DNA of 64,000 bases from Enterococcus pallens ATCC BAA-351. Its GTDB lineage: Bacteria; Bacillota; Bacilli; Lactobacillales; Enterococcaceae. Both the position numbers and the translations under genes were made by a program. The notes under the pieces were generated by a model. That model was given only the letters and a program-made list of their open reading frames with translations. It did not search any database and had not been told where the DNA came from. Below, one piece after another: positions 1 through 9,076 of this stretch (its first letter is position 1; each line of letters starts with the position of its first letter). The DNA lies in NCBI RefSeq assembly GCF_000407485.1, contig NZ_ASWD01000002.1, positions 868,001-932,000 of the forward strand, given 5' to 3'.

Positions 1-105
1 TATTGTCATCAGTTTTTAAGAAGCAATCTCTTAATTTTATAAACTTCCTTTTCTATGATGCTACGGGCTAACTACCTCAATATTTCCTAAAAAATAGGCA
101 TATAT

Positions 106-147
106 AAAAACATCTAGTTAGTTCCACAACGGGAGGCTACTAGATGT
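106..147 (-). terminator. possible rho-independent terminator
   Basis: Inverted repeat ACATCTAGT / ACTAGATGT, followed on the minus strand by TTTTTAT. It lies beyond the ftsX terminator and may be a back-up terminator. The first 100 bases of the window show no gene I can support. Confidence 0.5.
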
Positions 148-159
148 CTCTTAAAGAAT

Positions 160-201
160 GCAAAAAAACCGGAAGCATCTGTGGTAAAGATGCTTCCGGT
201 T
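160..201 (-). terminator. rho-independent terminator after ftsX
   Basis: A 13-bp stem (ACCGGAAGCATCT / AGATGCTTCCGGT) with a short loop is followed on the minus strand by a run of seven T. It lies directly after the ftsX stop. Confidence 0.9.
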
Positions 202-207
202 CAATTT

Positions 208-1095
208 CTATTTCGGATATTTAATACTGCTGCGGACTGCCAGACTAGCGCTCATTCCGCCGATAATGATAGCCAACAAAATGTTAGCACCAATAATACA
301 TGGGACTAAAGTCGAGAAGTCCAACCAATTGTAACCTGCTGGTATACGTACCCAGTTTGTTACAAAACGACGATACCCGCTCAAGGCTACTGCTCCAGCG
401 ACTAGTCCGCCTAAGCCCGTTAACAATACACTTTGCAGGAAGAATGGTCGATAGACATAGCCTCTAGTCGCTCCTAACAAGGTGCGAGTACGGATCTCTT
501 CTTCGCGTGTTTTGATACTCATCAGTAAGGTAGCAAATAGAATTATCCCTGTCACTAGTAAAGTGACGCCTAAAATAATGAAGCCTGTAACCTGTACCCC
601 ACGTAAGCCAGACAGTAAACTGTCGGCAGCTTCATCGCCGTAGGTTGCCTGGAATACATCTGGCAGCTGACGAATCTGGCGCAGCGTTGCTTGAATCTGT
701 GAGTTGTCAGCAACCTCTACCGTTAGCTGGTCATACAGCGGATTGGTGTCACCCTCTAACATTTCAAAGGCCTCGCCATAGTGTTCCACCATTTGCTTCA
801 TGCCTTCATCCTTGGAAATAAAGGTAACCTTGGAAATATTTCCCAAGCTGTTGATTCCCTGTTCTAAGGCTTGAATCCGTGGCTGATCGGCTGTTGAGTC
901 AATAAATACTTGAATTTGAATATTCTCCTTGGCCTGCTGTGAAAAATGATTGATATTCAGCAGCAAAACCACCAATAAACTAAAGAAGAGTAAAGAAATG
1001 GCGGCAACTAGCCAGCTGATGATCGAAAGAAATCGATGCCGCGAAATGTTCTGCCAGCTTTCTTTCCAAACTTTTTTTATGCGGTAACGAAACAT
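208..1095 (-). CDS. ftsX: FtsX-like cell-division permease (no adjacent ftsE)
   Basis: 295 residues, the usual FtsX length. A basic N-terminus (FRYRIKKVWKESWQNISRHR) precedes one membrane segment at about residues 22-46. An extracellular domain follows to about 165 with the family's stretch on predicted effects of residue pairs (VFID...TFISKDEG). Three more membrane segments follow at about 168-193, 218-240 and 262-285. FtsX normally pairs with the ATPase FtsE to control peptidoglycan hydrolases at the septum. The ribosome site AAGGAGGGAAAGG supports the ATG at 1095. No ftsE lies upstream: the next gene is a P-type ATPase 265 bp away with its own terminator in between. It is therefore either a second FtsX paralogue or an ftsX separated from ftsE. 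Family assignment is firm; the partner is unknown. Confidence 0.85.
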   Translation of the reverse strand: MFRYRIKKVWKESWQNISRHRFLSIISWLVAAISLLFFSLLVVLLLNINHFSQQAKENIQIQVFIDSTADQPRIQALEQGINSLGNISKVTFISKDEGMKQMVEHYGEAFEMLEGDTNPLYDQLTVEVADNSQIQATLRQIRQLPDVFQATYGDEAADSLLSGLRGVQVTGFIILGVTLLVTGIILFATLLMSIKTREEEIRTRTLLGATRGYVYRPFFLQSVLLTGLGGLVAGAVALSGYRRFVTNWVRIPAGYNWLDFSTLVPCIIGANILLAIIIGGMSASLAVRSSIKYPK

Positions 1096-1315
1096 CCTTT
1101 CCCTCCTTTAACATCCTTGCTGGTATTCCATAAAAGTCACTTCTAAATGTATAAATGTTACCCGTTTATTAAGCGAAAATAGCAGTCGGTGGATATATCC
1201 TTCCTGCTTTATCCTTAAAAATTTTACTTGTTCACATTTTTACTAAGATCTTGTTAAATTATTATCTTATGAATTCTTCATCATTGTCAACCTTTTTTCA
1301 GTATTTGCCTGCACG

Positions 1316-1354
1316 AAAAAAGACGACAAGAAATGGCTTAGATTTCTCGTCGTC
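1316..1354 (-). terminator. rho-independent terminator after the P-type ATPase
   Basis: Stem GACGACAAGAAAT / ATTTCTCGTCGTC with one G-T pair, followed on the minus strand by TTTTTTC. It separates the ATPase gene from ftsX, so the two are not one operon. Confidence 0.9.
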
Positions 1355-1360
1355 GCAGGT

Positions 1361-4003
1361 TTAAATTTCTTCTGGATCAATTTCTGGTGCTTTGTGGAAC
1401 TTGATTAGTTCATTGATGATGATTGGTACAAAGGATAAGATAATCGCAATCATCCAATGAGTCAAACCAATTGGTACTAGGTTAAATAGACCTTGAGTAA
1501 CTGGTACTAAAGCAATCACTGTGGTTATAGTAATAGCTAGTAAAGCCATGCGAGCCAACGATTTATTCGTTAACAGGTTCACCTGGAAGATCGATTTGCT
1601 GCTGCGTACATTAAAGACGTGCAGGATCGATGAGTAAGCCAAGACTAAGAAGGCAACAGTTTGGCCCACTTCAAGACTTGGAGCGATCCAATGGCTGACT
1701 TCGTTAACAAATGCACCTACATAAAAACCAATTAATGTAACAATCGTGAAGATCGTTGCGTTCAGTGCAATTTTCTGCCACAAGCCGCGGGCAAAGATAC
1801 CTTCATCGTGAGGAATTGGTTTTTCATCCATGATTCCTTTTTCAGCTGGTTCGCGACCAAGAGCAAAGCCTGGAAGTCCATCAGCTACCACATTTACATA
1901 CAGTAATTGAACAGCAGTAAATGGTGCTCCCCACCCTAATAACAGGGCAATCAATACGATAAATATCTCTGAGATATTACAGCTTAACAGGAAGTTGATC
2001 GCTTTACGGATGTTTTGGTAGACAGAACGTCCACGAGCAACCGCATCAACAATCGTCGCAAAGTTATCATCGGTTAATACCATGTCAGCAGCACCTTTGG
2101 CTACATCAGTACCGGTGATCCCCATGGCTGCTCCAACATTACTTGCCTTCAGAGCTGGGGCATCATTTACTCCATCACCTGTCATTGCGACAACTGCTCC
2201 GCTTCGTTGCCAAGCTTTTACGATTCGGATTTTATCTTCAGGGGTTACACGGGCATAAACAGAGAGTTTACTGACTTGTTCATCTAGTTCTTCGTCGGTC
2301 ATTTTCTTCAGTTGTGCTCCAGAAATAGCCTCTTGGCGCGAAGCCATAATTCCTAACTCTTTGGCAATCGCACCAGCAGTTACTACATGGTCCCCTGTAA
2401 TCATGACCGTTTTAATTCCAGCTTTTTTAGCACGGGCAATTGCTGGTTTTGATTCTGGGCGTGGTGGGTCAATCATCCCAATTAAGCCCATTAAGTGTAG
2501 ATCTTTTTCTAAAGCTTCTGAAGTAATTTCTTTTGGTTCTTCGTCATGGATGGCATAGCCCACTGCAATAACGCGCAAGGCTTTTTTACCAAAACGGTCG
2601 TTTACAACAGCGGCCTGATCGACATCGCCATAATGGAACTTAGGCAATAGCACATCAAAGGCACCTTTAGTAATCGACATATATTTCTTACCGCGCTTGT
2701 GCACGGTTGTCATCATTTTACGATCAGAATCAAAAGGAATTTCACCAATTCGGGGATATTTTTCTTCTAATTCAGCTTTCGTATGATAATTTTCTTCCAC
2801 TGCGCGGACAATCGCCGCTTCGGTTGGGTTTCCTTTAATGATTAACTCGTTGTCTTCTTTTTCTACGATGACATCACTATTAAGAGCAGCAATACTGAGT
2901 ACTTCCATCGCTTCATCTGTCATACCTTCTTCCGTATCCACCACGGAATCGCCACGAGTCCAAACTCGACGGACGCGCATTCTATTTTGGGTAAGAGTTC
3001 CGGTCTTGTCTGACAAAATGACATTCGCCGAACCCAATGTTTCAACTGCGGGTAATTTGCGGATGATGGCATTTTTCTTCGCCATTTTTTGTACACCGTA
3101 GGCAAGGGTTAATGTTACGATAACCGTTAGTGTCTCTGGGACAGCGGCAACGGCTAAAGAGACTGAGGTGATGAACATTTCTAACACAGGTTCTCCCTGT
3201 AGTTCACCAATAACAAATACTAAGGCTGCAGCAGCTAACGCGATGATACTAATGCGTTTGCCAAGCTGATTTAAACGTTGTTGTAGTGGTGTTTTTTGTT
3301 CGTGATCCTGATTCAGCAGATCAGCAATTTTACCCATTTCAGTCTGCATACCAGTAGCAGTAATCACTGCTTTCCCGCGACCATTTACGACGGTGGATCC
3401 TTTATAGATCATATTCAACCGATCGCCTAATGAATCGTCTTCTTGTGCTTCATAAGCTGAATCCTTCATTACCGGTTCACTTTCACCAGTTAGTCCGGAT
3501 TCTTCTACTCGTAATTGTGAATCTTCAATGAGTCGGGCGTCTGCGGTGATCAGCGCGCCAGATTCTAACAGAACAACATCACCGGGAACGAGTTCTTCCG
3601 CGTCAATTTCTTCAACTTTTCCATCACGCATTACTCGCGAGGTTTGTTTGTTCATGTCTTGCAGGGCCGATAGTGCTTTTTCGGCATTTCCTTCTTGGAC
3701 TATCGATAAAACGGCATTAATCACAACAATAGCAATAATCAAGAAACTCTCGAAATAATCTCCATGGTCGGTAGCAATTGCAGTGTATAAAGAAATGACT
3801 GCTGCTACAAGTAAAATAATGGTTGTAAAGTCTGATAGGCTGCGGAAAAACTTCTTAGCAACCGATTCTTTCTTGGCTTCCTCGAACTTATTTTTCCCGT
3901 TATTTTTAAGTCTATCATCAACTTCATTAGATGTTAAACCGTTATCGAAATCCGTGTTAAATTCCTTCTTAATTTCTTCAATCGTCTTCTTGTATGGTTC
4001 CAT
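1361..4003 (-). CDS. Cation-translocating P-type ATPase, Ca2+ type
   Basis: 880 residues, a typical P2-type ATPase and the same size class as bacterial Ca2+ pumps such as listerial LMCA1. Visible parts in order: cation ATPase N-domain; actuator loop TGESEP (about 173); phosphorylation motif DKTGTLTQN (about 331); MITGDH (about 540); hinge TGDGVNDAPALK (about 615); and six C-terminal membrane segments. Ion-binding residues known from SERCA are retained: Glu in the M4 motif VPET, Asn and Glu in M5 CNISEI, and Asn/Asp in M6 VNVVADGLP. The usual M4 PEGL reads PETL here. It should export Ca2+ (or possibly Mn2+) at ATP cost. A strong ribosome site (GAAGGAGGAATAGG) precedes ATG 4003. It is a single-gene unit with its own terminator. 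Confidence 0.9.
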   Translation of the reverse strand: MEPYKKTIEEIKKEFNTDFDNGLTSNEVDDRLKNNGKNKFEEAKKESVAKKFFRSLSDFTTIILLVAAVISLYTAIATDHGDYFESFLIIAIVVINAVLSIVQEGNAEKALSALQDMNKQTSRVMRDGKVEEIDAEELVPGDVVLLESGALITADARLIEDSQLRVEESGLTGESEPVMKDSAYEAQEDDSLGDRLNMIYKGSTVVNGRGKAVITATGMQTEMGKIADLLNQDHEQKTPLQQRLNQLGKRISIIALAAAALVFVIGELQGEPVLEMFITSVSLAVAAVPETLTVIVTLTLAYGVQKMAKKNAIIRKLPAVETLGSANVILSDKTGTLTQNRMRVRRVWTRGDSVVDTEEGMTDEAMEVLSIAALNSDVIVEKEDNELIIKGNPTEAAIVRAVEENYHTKAELEEKYPRIGEIPFDSDRKMMTTVHKRGKKYMSITKGAFDVLLPKFHYGDVDQAAVVNDRFGKKALRVIAVGYAIHDEEPKEITSEALEKDLHLMGLIGMIDPPRPESKPAIARAKKAGIKTVMITGDHVVTAGAIAKELGIMASRQEAISGAQLKKMTDEELDEQVSKLSVYARVTPEDKIRIVKAWQRSGAVVAMTGDGVNDAPALKASNVGAAMGITGTDVAKGAADMVLTDDNFATIVDAVARGRSVYQNIRKAINFLLSCNISEIFIVLIALLLGWGAPFTAVQLLYVNVVADGLPGFALGREPAEKGIMDEKPIPHDEGIFARGLWQKIALNATIFTIVTLIGFYVGAFVNEVSHWIAPSLEVGQTVAFLVLAYSSILHVFNVRSSKSIFQVNLLTNKSLARMALLAITITTVIALVPVTQGLFNLVPIGLTHWMIAIILSFVPIIINELIKFHKAPEIDPEEI

Positions 4004-4133
4004 CCTATTCCTCCTTCATGTTATAAAAAACCACTCTCTTTACTTACTATAACATAGTATTACTTGACAATTCAAAGGATTCAACTCGAAAATTGGTCAT
4101 AAAGTAACAAAACCTAAAGATTAAATAATCAGA

Positions 4134-4171
4134 TGTAAACGCTTCCCAAAAGTGTTAATCTGTGCTATTAT
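4134..4171 (+). promoter_or_regulatory. extended -10 promoter with cre-like element
   Basis: TG-C-TATTAT at 4163-4171 is an extended -10 box. The upstream TGTAAACGCTT resembles half of a CcpA cre site. About 15 bases downstream is a good Shine-Dalgarno sequence (AAGGAGG, 4184-4190), but only an 18-codon TTG-initiated frame follows. The transcript would run to the terminator near 4556. Confidence 0.45.
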
Positions 4172-4525
4172 ATAGATACAAGGAAGGAGGACATTTGTTA
4201 TTCGAAGAATTTCTCGATAGTTTTGAGTGTAGAAGAAAAAGTAAACAATAAAGTTGTTCGTAATACCAGATTCACCAAATAAGCAACACGATATGTGTAG
4301 AGTATTTTCTTATAAATAGTGAATGCGTATCAGTCGTTGAGTAAAGAATCAAAATTAAGTAAAAAAGATACGTAAGAATTGAACATTGGTAAAACTGAAT
4401 AGTGTGAAAAAAAGTAATATAAGCAAGATTTATGTTTATGATCTAGAAATTCGTGTAAATACTTTACATGTATAAGAAGTAAAGAAGTAAGCAAATTCGA
4501 ATAACAAATCCTTCCGCAGCAACAC

Positions 4526-4557
4526 AAAGCCAGGCTTATCGAGAGCCTGGCTTTTTT
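4526..4557 (+). terminator. rho-independent terminator, plus strand
   Basis: Perfect 11-bp stem AAAGCCAGGCT / AGCCTGGCTTT with loop TATCGAG, then TTTTTT. No annotated plus-strand gene ends nearby, so it may terminate a small RNA started at about 4178. Confidence 0.85.
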
Positions 4558-4614
4558 GTGTGGTTTGTGATGCGATGAGGGATAGCGATTTGAAGCGGTT
4601 CTGAGAAGAGCCAC

Positions 4615-4801
4615 TCGTTCCTTCTGTAACCAAGTAGCTAATTTCATTCAATTTATATCTATCATAAACGCAAGCATAAGCTCCGCATGCACTGCTACTT
4701 TTTTTCAAACCTCGATACGTGGTCCAACGCATTCTATGCTTCTCTTTTGTGTCTAAGAGTATTCGCTCAATCGATTCCTTTTTGCAAATGATTTTATTCA
4801 A
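4615..4801 (-). pseudogene. C-terminal remnant of an IS1182-family transposase
   Basis: The minus-strand reading KESIERILLDTKEKHRMRWT...RGLKK matches the conserved C-terminal block of IS1182-type transposases (ESIERxFxDxKEKHxMRWTxxRGLKK). After LKK the match moves to another frame: VAVHAELMLAFMI, a stop, then MKLATWLQK, which corresponds to the family's VxMQAMLxFAxMNLKKLA ending. At least one frameshift and one in-frame stop are therefore present, and the N-terminal four fifths are missing. No terminal repeats were found. It is a dead fossil of an insertion. Confidence 0.75.
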
Positions 4802-5158
4802 AGCTGTTAAGTGAAAGTGCTCCGCTTCGTTTATTGGAGTTCTCTATGCAGATCTTATAAATACAGATAAGTGCTTTAGTGCTTATATTAAGATTTCCAA
4901 AAGTTAATAACAGTCGTTACTAATAAAAACTTCCACTATTAGTTCCGATGAAGTATAGTAACCACTACTACGAAGCTACCTAACGATTATGCAGACAATC
5001 TTACAACTAGATAAAAGCCGCTCATCGCAAAGCGAAGAGCAGCTCACATAATCATTAAATATTTTATTGTCTTATTGACAAATTACCTACCAAAATCCAG
5101 TTATCTAGTATCAAACTTTATGCTTCAAACTTTTGTCTTACTCGTTCAAACTGTTTAT

Positions 5159-6205
5159 TTACGGGTTTAAAATAACCTTACCATATAATTCTTTTCTTTC
5201 TAATAACTTATCCATCATTTCTGGACCAGCTGATAATGGTTTTCGATGAGTAATGATGTTTTCGGTATTAATTTTGCCATTTGCAAAAAATGTTACGCTG
5301 GTGTCCCATTCCTTACCAGGAAATGGTGCAGATACATTGCTCCAAGAACCGATAACTCTAAGCTCGCTTCTAAGAATTTTTTCAAAGTAATATCTTTTAA
5401 TTTTTACATCACCATATGGAATCCCTAAGAATAAAACTTCTCCCCCTTTCGTTGCATAAGCGTAGACCTGAGAGGCTGTAGTTGGATTTCCTGCTGCTTC
5501 AATTACTAAATTGGCTTTTAGATTTTTTGTTTCTTCTTCCACCCTTTTTTCAACATCTTCATTGAGAGAATTCACAATAACATCCGCACCTGACAACTTG
5601 CTTAATGCCAACTTCTCATCATCAATGTCTACCGCAATAACTTTACTGGCACCATAAATTTTTGCCCATTGAATTGCTAATAAACCAATTGATCCTCCTG
5701 CTCCGACTACCACTACCGAATCACCTGGTTGCAATTTTGTTTGGAATAAACCATGCAAAACAACTGTAGAGGGTTCAATTAAAGCTGCGGAATCAAAAGA
5801 AATGGCATCATCAATTTTGACAAAATTCTCAGATGGTAAACATATATATTCTGCAAAACATCCTGGTTGTTTTGCACCGATTGCATTGTTATGAGCGCTG
5901 CGATTATACTCTCCTTTTCGATAATAATAATCTACTCCATCAAAGACGACCGGGCAACCTGCTACACGATCACCAATTTTTAAATCACTCACTTGATTGC
6001 CTACTTCTACAACTTCTCCTGAAAATTCGTGTCCCCAAACCATTCCTTCAATATAAGGCCCTAATAGGCGATATCTAGAAATATCTGAACCACAAATACC
6101 TGCTGCCTTAACTTTGACAATTACATCATTAGGAGTTTGAAGTGTTGGTTTTTCCGCCTCTTCATATCTTAAATCCTGCACACCATACAATTTTAATGCT
6201 TTCAC
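5159..6205 (-). CDS. Zinc-type alcohol/polyol dehydrogenase of the galactitol-class PTS operon
   Basis: 348 residues, MDR superfamily, like sorbitol or galactitol-1-phosphate dehydrogenases. Catalytic zinc ligands are visible in GICGSD and GHEFSGE. The Rossmann motif is GAGGSIGLLAIQ (about 168), followed by an acidic residue (VDID) that predicts NAD rather than NADP. The structural-zinc loop that normally carries four Cys is replaced by a Tyr/Asn-rich stretch with only isolated Cys. The start is GTG 6205, behind GGGGGG at proper distance and 1 bp after the stop of the epimerase gene, so the genes are coupled. It is the last gene of the operon and probably oxidises the phosphorylated polyol to a ketose phosphate. 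The exact substrate is unknown. Confidence 0.82.
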   Translation of the reverse strand: MKALKLYGVQDLRYEEAEKPTLQTPNDVIVKVKAAGICGSDISRYRLLGPYIEGMVWGHEFSGEVVEVGNQVSDLKIGDRVAGCPVVFDGVDYYYRKGEYNRSAHNNAIGAKQPGCFAEYICLPSENFVKIDDAISFDSAALIEPSTVVLHGLFQTKLQPGDSVVVVGAGGSIGLLAIQWAKIYGASKVIAVDIDDEKLALSKLSGADVIVNSLNEDVEKRVEEETKNLKANLVIEAAGNPTTASQVYAYATKGGEVLFLGIPYGDVKIKRYYFEKILRSELRVIGSWSNVSAPFPGKEWDTSVTFFANGKINTENIITHRKPLSAGPEMMDKLLERKELYGKVILNP

Positions 6206-6206
6206 A

Positions 6207-6854
6207 TTACTTCCCCCCTGCTAAACTTTGTAATGCATTAATATTTTTTTCTTTATCCCCACTAAATAAATTACTACCTACTACAAATAAATCTGCACCT
6301 TTTTCGGCAGCTTTTTGAATTCGCTCTACATTCATACGACCGTCAATTTCAATTAAAATGTTTCGTTCACCAATCAACGCTTTTGTTTGCTCAATTTTTT
6401 GATAAATCGTCGGAATAAAATCCTGATGCCAAAATCCAGGATTAATCGACATCAATAAAATAAAATCAAGATCGTCTAAAAGATAGGTTAAAACTTCCGG
6501 TAAAGTAGCTGGACTAAGAGCAACACCGACTTTGATGTTTTTAGCTTTGATTAACCTAATTATTTCATGGGGATGAGGCGTTGCTTCATAATGAAACGAA
6601 ATCATATCCACCCCAGCATCCGCCAGTAAATCAATTAATTTTTCAGGATGTTGCACCATCATATGCACGTCAATTTTCATTGCTGTATTTTTTTTAATCT
6701 CCCGTAATTGATCGGGACCGAATGAAATGTTTGGCACAAAATTCCCATCCATCATATCAATATGAATAGTTTTAATGCCTTGACTTTCCATAAATGCTAG
6801 CTCAGATTGTAAATTTAATATGTCAGAATTAAATAATGATGGTAATATTTCCAT
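6207..6854 (-). CDS. Ribulose-phosphate / allulose-6-phosphate 3-epimerase-like protein
   Basis: 215 residues, a complete TIM barrel of the ribulose-phosphate 3-epimerase family. Metal and acid/base residues are present in HIDMMDGNFVPN (His/Asp, about 31-42), DVHMMV (about 69) and EIDGR (about 170). Phosphate is held by INPGF and VGSNLFSG. Sequence and context fit an accessory epimerase such as AlsE (D-allulose-6-phosphate to fructose-6-phosphate) as well as a pentulose-phosphate epimerase, and I cannot separate the two. AGGAGTGG supports ATG 6854. The gene lies between the EIIC gene (18 bp) and the dehydrogenase gene (1 bp). Confidence 0.82.
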   Translation of the reverse strand: MEILPSLFNSDILNLQSELAFMESQGIKTIHIDMMDGNFVPNISFGPDQLREIKKNTAMKIDVHMMVQHPEKLIDLLADAGVDMISFHYEATPHPHEIIRLIKAKNIKVGVALSPATLPEVLTYLLDDLDFILLMSINPGFWHQDFIPTIYQKIEQTKALIGERNILIEIDGRMNVERIQKAAEKGADLFVVGSNLFSGDKEKNINALQSLAGGK

Positions 6855-6872
6855 TTCTATACCACTCCTTTT

Positions 6873-8126
6873 TTAAAATAATGTACTTATCCAATAGATC
6901 ATCACACCCCAAATTGGTGCACCGACTGAAACATCCGTGCCTAATCCAGAAATTTCAAAACCAGCTGCTCGCAACATTTCCGTTGCTCCAGGTGCAACAT
7001 AAGCACAGGTATACATTGAGATAATACAAAAAATTAGCGTCGATAAGATCGATCTGAAAAGATTCCCTTTACTTGCTAAAGTACAAACTACTGCGAAGTA
7101 ACAAACAGAAGTTAACATTCCAACTGGGAAAAACTGAACATTTGGCAAGACTAGTGCTGCTAAGATAACTAGTGGAATCGTAATAACTGTTGTCGTAATA
7201 ACTGTTGGATCACCCATCCCAAGAGCTACATCCATACCAATCGATAAATTTTCGTTGTCGCCCATTCTTTTTTTCATAAATTTGTTAGCTGCTTTTCCAA
7301 CAGGTGCTAGTCCACCCATCATTACCCCCACCATTTTAGGCATTAACAACATAACACCGGCCACACCGATACCCATTGAAATAATTTCAGAAACATCTTG
7401 TTTCGTTAATACACCTAACAAAACCCCTACAATTAGTCCAATAACCATTGGATCACCAAAAATCCCGATTCGTTTATGAATTTTCTCCATACTTAAATCA
7501 ATCTTGTTGACTACTGGAATAAAGTCAATAATTCGATTTACTAACCAAGCTACTGGAAAAGTCCAAGCTATTAAGTTAACCGTCGTACAAGTCGTCTCTT
7601 CTAATTTAAAATACTCTTGCCACAAGGGTGCCAGTCTATCCCCTGCAAATAATGCAATAACTGACATTAAAATAGTTACTAAGAATCCAGCGATTACGCT
7701 GTTAAATAAAACATAAGTTAAAAATCCGGGAATTAAAAAATGCATATAGTTCCAGATATCAATATTCATTGTTTTGACAATTTTAAAGCGAATTAACAGT
7801 AGATTTAATAAGAGTCCAACTGGAATCGCAAGAGCAGCAAAAGGAGCCATCCAAGAAGCAGCGCCAACCGCGGCCCAGCCAATATCAATAATGGTATATC
7901 CAGTTCCCAATTCTTGGTAGTAGTCCACCGCCGGCTGTAAAGTAGAGGTTAAAAGATCAACGATCAACCCTAAACCTAAAAATCCTAAACCAACTGTTAA
8001 ACCAGCGATAAGTGCATTTTTAGCTTTCATTCTGAAAAATATACCAAGAAAAAAGATAATGATTGGCAAAATAGCTTTAGCACCTAAATTTAAAACTAAT
8101 TGAACTGCATTGGATAACGTTTCCAT
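6873..8126 (-). CDS. PTS galactitol-class EIIC permease
   Basis: 417 residues and very hydrophobic, with about ten or more membrane segments. It resembles GatC-type EIIC, including the conserved GDPTVITTTVITIP stretch and the loop VGVMMGGLAPVGKAANKFMKKR. It forms the sugar channel that works with the EIIB at 8774 and EIIA at 9069. ATG 8126 follows GGGTGAAGTAA and abuts the stop of the hexulose-phosphate synthase gene, so translation is probably coupled. The transported compound is unknown; the class handles galactitol and related polyols or pentoses. Confidence 0.88.
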   Translation of the reverse strand: METLSNAVQLVLNLGAKAILPIIIFFLGIFFRMKAKNALIAGLTVGLGFLGLGLIVDLLTSTLQPAVDYYQELGTGYTIIDIGWAAVGAASWMAPFAALAIPVGLLLNLLLIRFKIVKTMNIDIWNYMHFLIPGFLTYVLFNSVIAGFLVTILMSVIALFAGDRLAPLWQEYFKLEETTCTTVNLIAWTFPVAWLVNRIIDFIPVVNKIDLSMEKIHKRIGIFGDPMVIGLIVGVLLGVLTKQDVSEIISMGIGVAGVMLLMPKMVGVMMGGLAPVGKAANKFMKKRMGDNENLSIGMDVALGMGDPTVITTTVITIPLVILAALVLPNVQFFPVGMLTSVCYFAVVCTLASKGNLFRSILSTLIFCIISMYTCAYVAPGATEMLRAAGFEISGLGTDVSVGAPIWGVMIYWISTLF

Positions 8127-8762
8127 TTACTTCACCCCGTTTATTTTTCTAAAAATCCCTTCAGCAACTTCTCTTGGTTGAGCATCATTTAAAATACCAC
8201 TTCCCACAATTACAATATCTGGTGATTCTTTTATATAACTATCAATGGTTGATAAATTGATACCACCTGCAACGGCAATCTGACATTTCTTCACATGTTT
8301 CTTCATTTCGATTAAATCTTCTAACGGTGTTCGTCCTTGTTTTTGCAGATCCGCTCCGGTATGAACCGCAATAATATCCACACCTAAGGCCTCAATTTCA
8401 GGAATCCTTTTTTCCAAATTTCCAACACAGATCATGTCAACTAAAACTTTTTTCCCATATTTTTTAGCAACTTCCACACATCCCCGAATAGTTGAGTCAT
8501 CAGTTAGACCTAATACGGTAACATAGTCAGCCTTTGCTTCAAATACCAACTCAGATTCATAAGCACCCGCATCCATAATTTTGGCATCACATAATACCTC
8601 TTTATGAGGATATTTTTCTTTTATTCTTCTGACTGCTTCTCTCCCAGCATCAATCATAAAAGGAGTCCCGACTTCAATGATATCGATAAAGGGAACAATT
8701 TCATCTAGAATATTCAGTGTCTCTGATAAAGATAATTCGTCAATCGCCAACTGGATTTTCAT
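8127..8762 (-). CDS. 3-hexulose-6-phosphate synthase-like enzyme (OMP decarboxylase superfamily)
   Basis: 211 residues. The sequence follows 3-hexulose-6-phosphate synthase (HxlA) closely: start LAIDELSLSE, DIIEVGTPFM, the catalytic D-x-K-x-x-D motif as CDAKIMDAGAYE (about 61), ILVDMI-like VLVDMICVGNLE, VHTGADLQ, and the phosphate-binding VAGGIN...VIVGSGI. HPS joins formaldehyde and ribulose-5-phosphate or cleaves hexulose-6-phosphate in reverse. Its sister KGPDC decarboxylates 3-keto-gulonate-6-phosphate, but MDAGAYE favours HPS. Its place between EIIB and EIIC is unusual and suggests cleavage of an imported sugar phosphate rather than methylotrophy. ATG 8762 follows AGGAGGAAAACT. Confidence 0.8.
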   Translation of the reverse strand: MKIQLAIDELSLSETLNILDEIVPFIDIIEVGTPFMIDAGREAVRRIKEKYPHKEVLCDAKIMDAGAYESELVFEAKADYVTVLGLTDDSTIRGCVEVAKKYGKKVLVDMICVGNLEKRIPEIEALGVDIIAVHTGADLQKQGRTPLEDLIEMKKHVKKCQIAVAGGINLSTIDSYIKESPDIVIVGSGILNDAQPREVAEGIFRKINGVK

Positions 8763-8773
8763 AGTTTTCCTCC

Positions 8774-9076
8774 TTATTTTTCAGCCGAAATATTGGACAA
8801 CAGCTCTTTTAATTCTTCTTTGATTTCATCTTCCTTAATGCCAGTTATTAATCCAGTAATATTCTTATGGGGCTTTAAAATTTCTCCTGAGTAATTATTG
8901 GTCGTAAATACCACATCCACTTGATTCAAATACCCTTCAATCTCAGTCATGCTGCTTTTTTGAATATGAAAAGGAATATTTAAGGCTTCGCACAATTCGC
9001 TTATTTCGTCTGCTGCCATTGTTGAAGTAGCAATTCCGCTTCCGCATGCAATTAAAATTTCGACTTTTTTATTCAT
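8774..9076 (-). CDS. PTS galactitol-class EIIB
   Basis: 100 residues. The phosphocysteine lies in the N-terminal loop EILIACGSGIATSTMA (Cys about residue 11), the hallmark of GatB/lactose-type EIIB. It takes phosphate from the EIIA encoded at 9069 and passes it to sugar in the EIIC. It overlaps the EIIA gene by 8 bp, which implies coupled translation. Confidence 0.9.
   Translation of the reverse strand: MNKKVEILIACGSGIATSTMAADEISELCEALNIPFHIQKSSMTEIEGYLNQVDVVFTTNNYSGEILKPHKNITGLITGIKEDEIKEELKELLSNISAEK

Larger units (their letters stand above)
4172..5158. other. gene-poor interval: possible small RNA, IS remnant, no intact gene
   Basis: The left part (4172-4556) is AT-rich with no convincing ORF and ends in a strong plus-strand terminator. 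The middle (about 4615-4801) is a transposase remnant on the minus strand, listed separately. From 4802 to 5158 I see only AT-rich DNA with a weak GC-rich dyad near 5010-5035 and nothing that codes. Confidence 0.6.

Noticed and set aside
4330-4801. Two overlapping minus-strand frames of 105 and 121 codons as genes
   Set aside because: Together they spell the tail of an IS1182-type transposase in two frames; they are parts of one dead gene.
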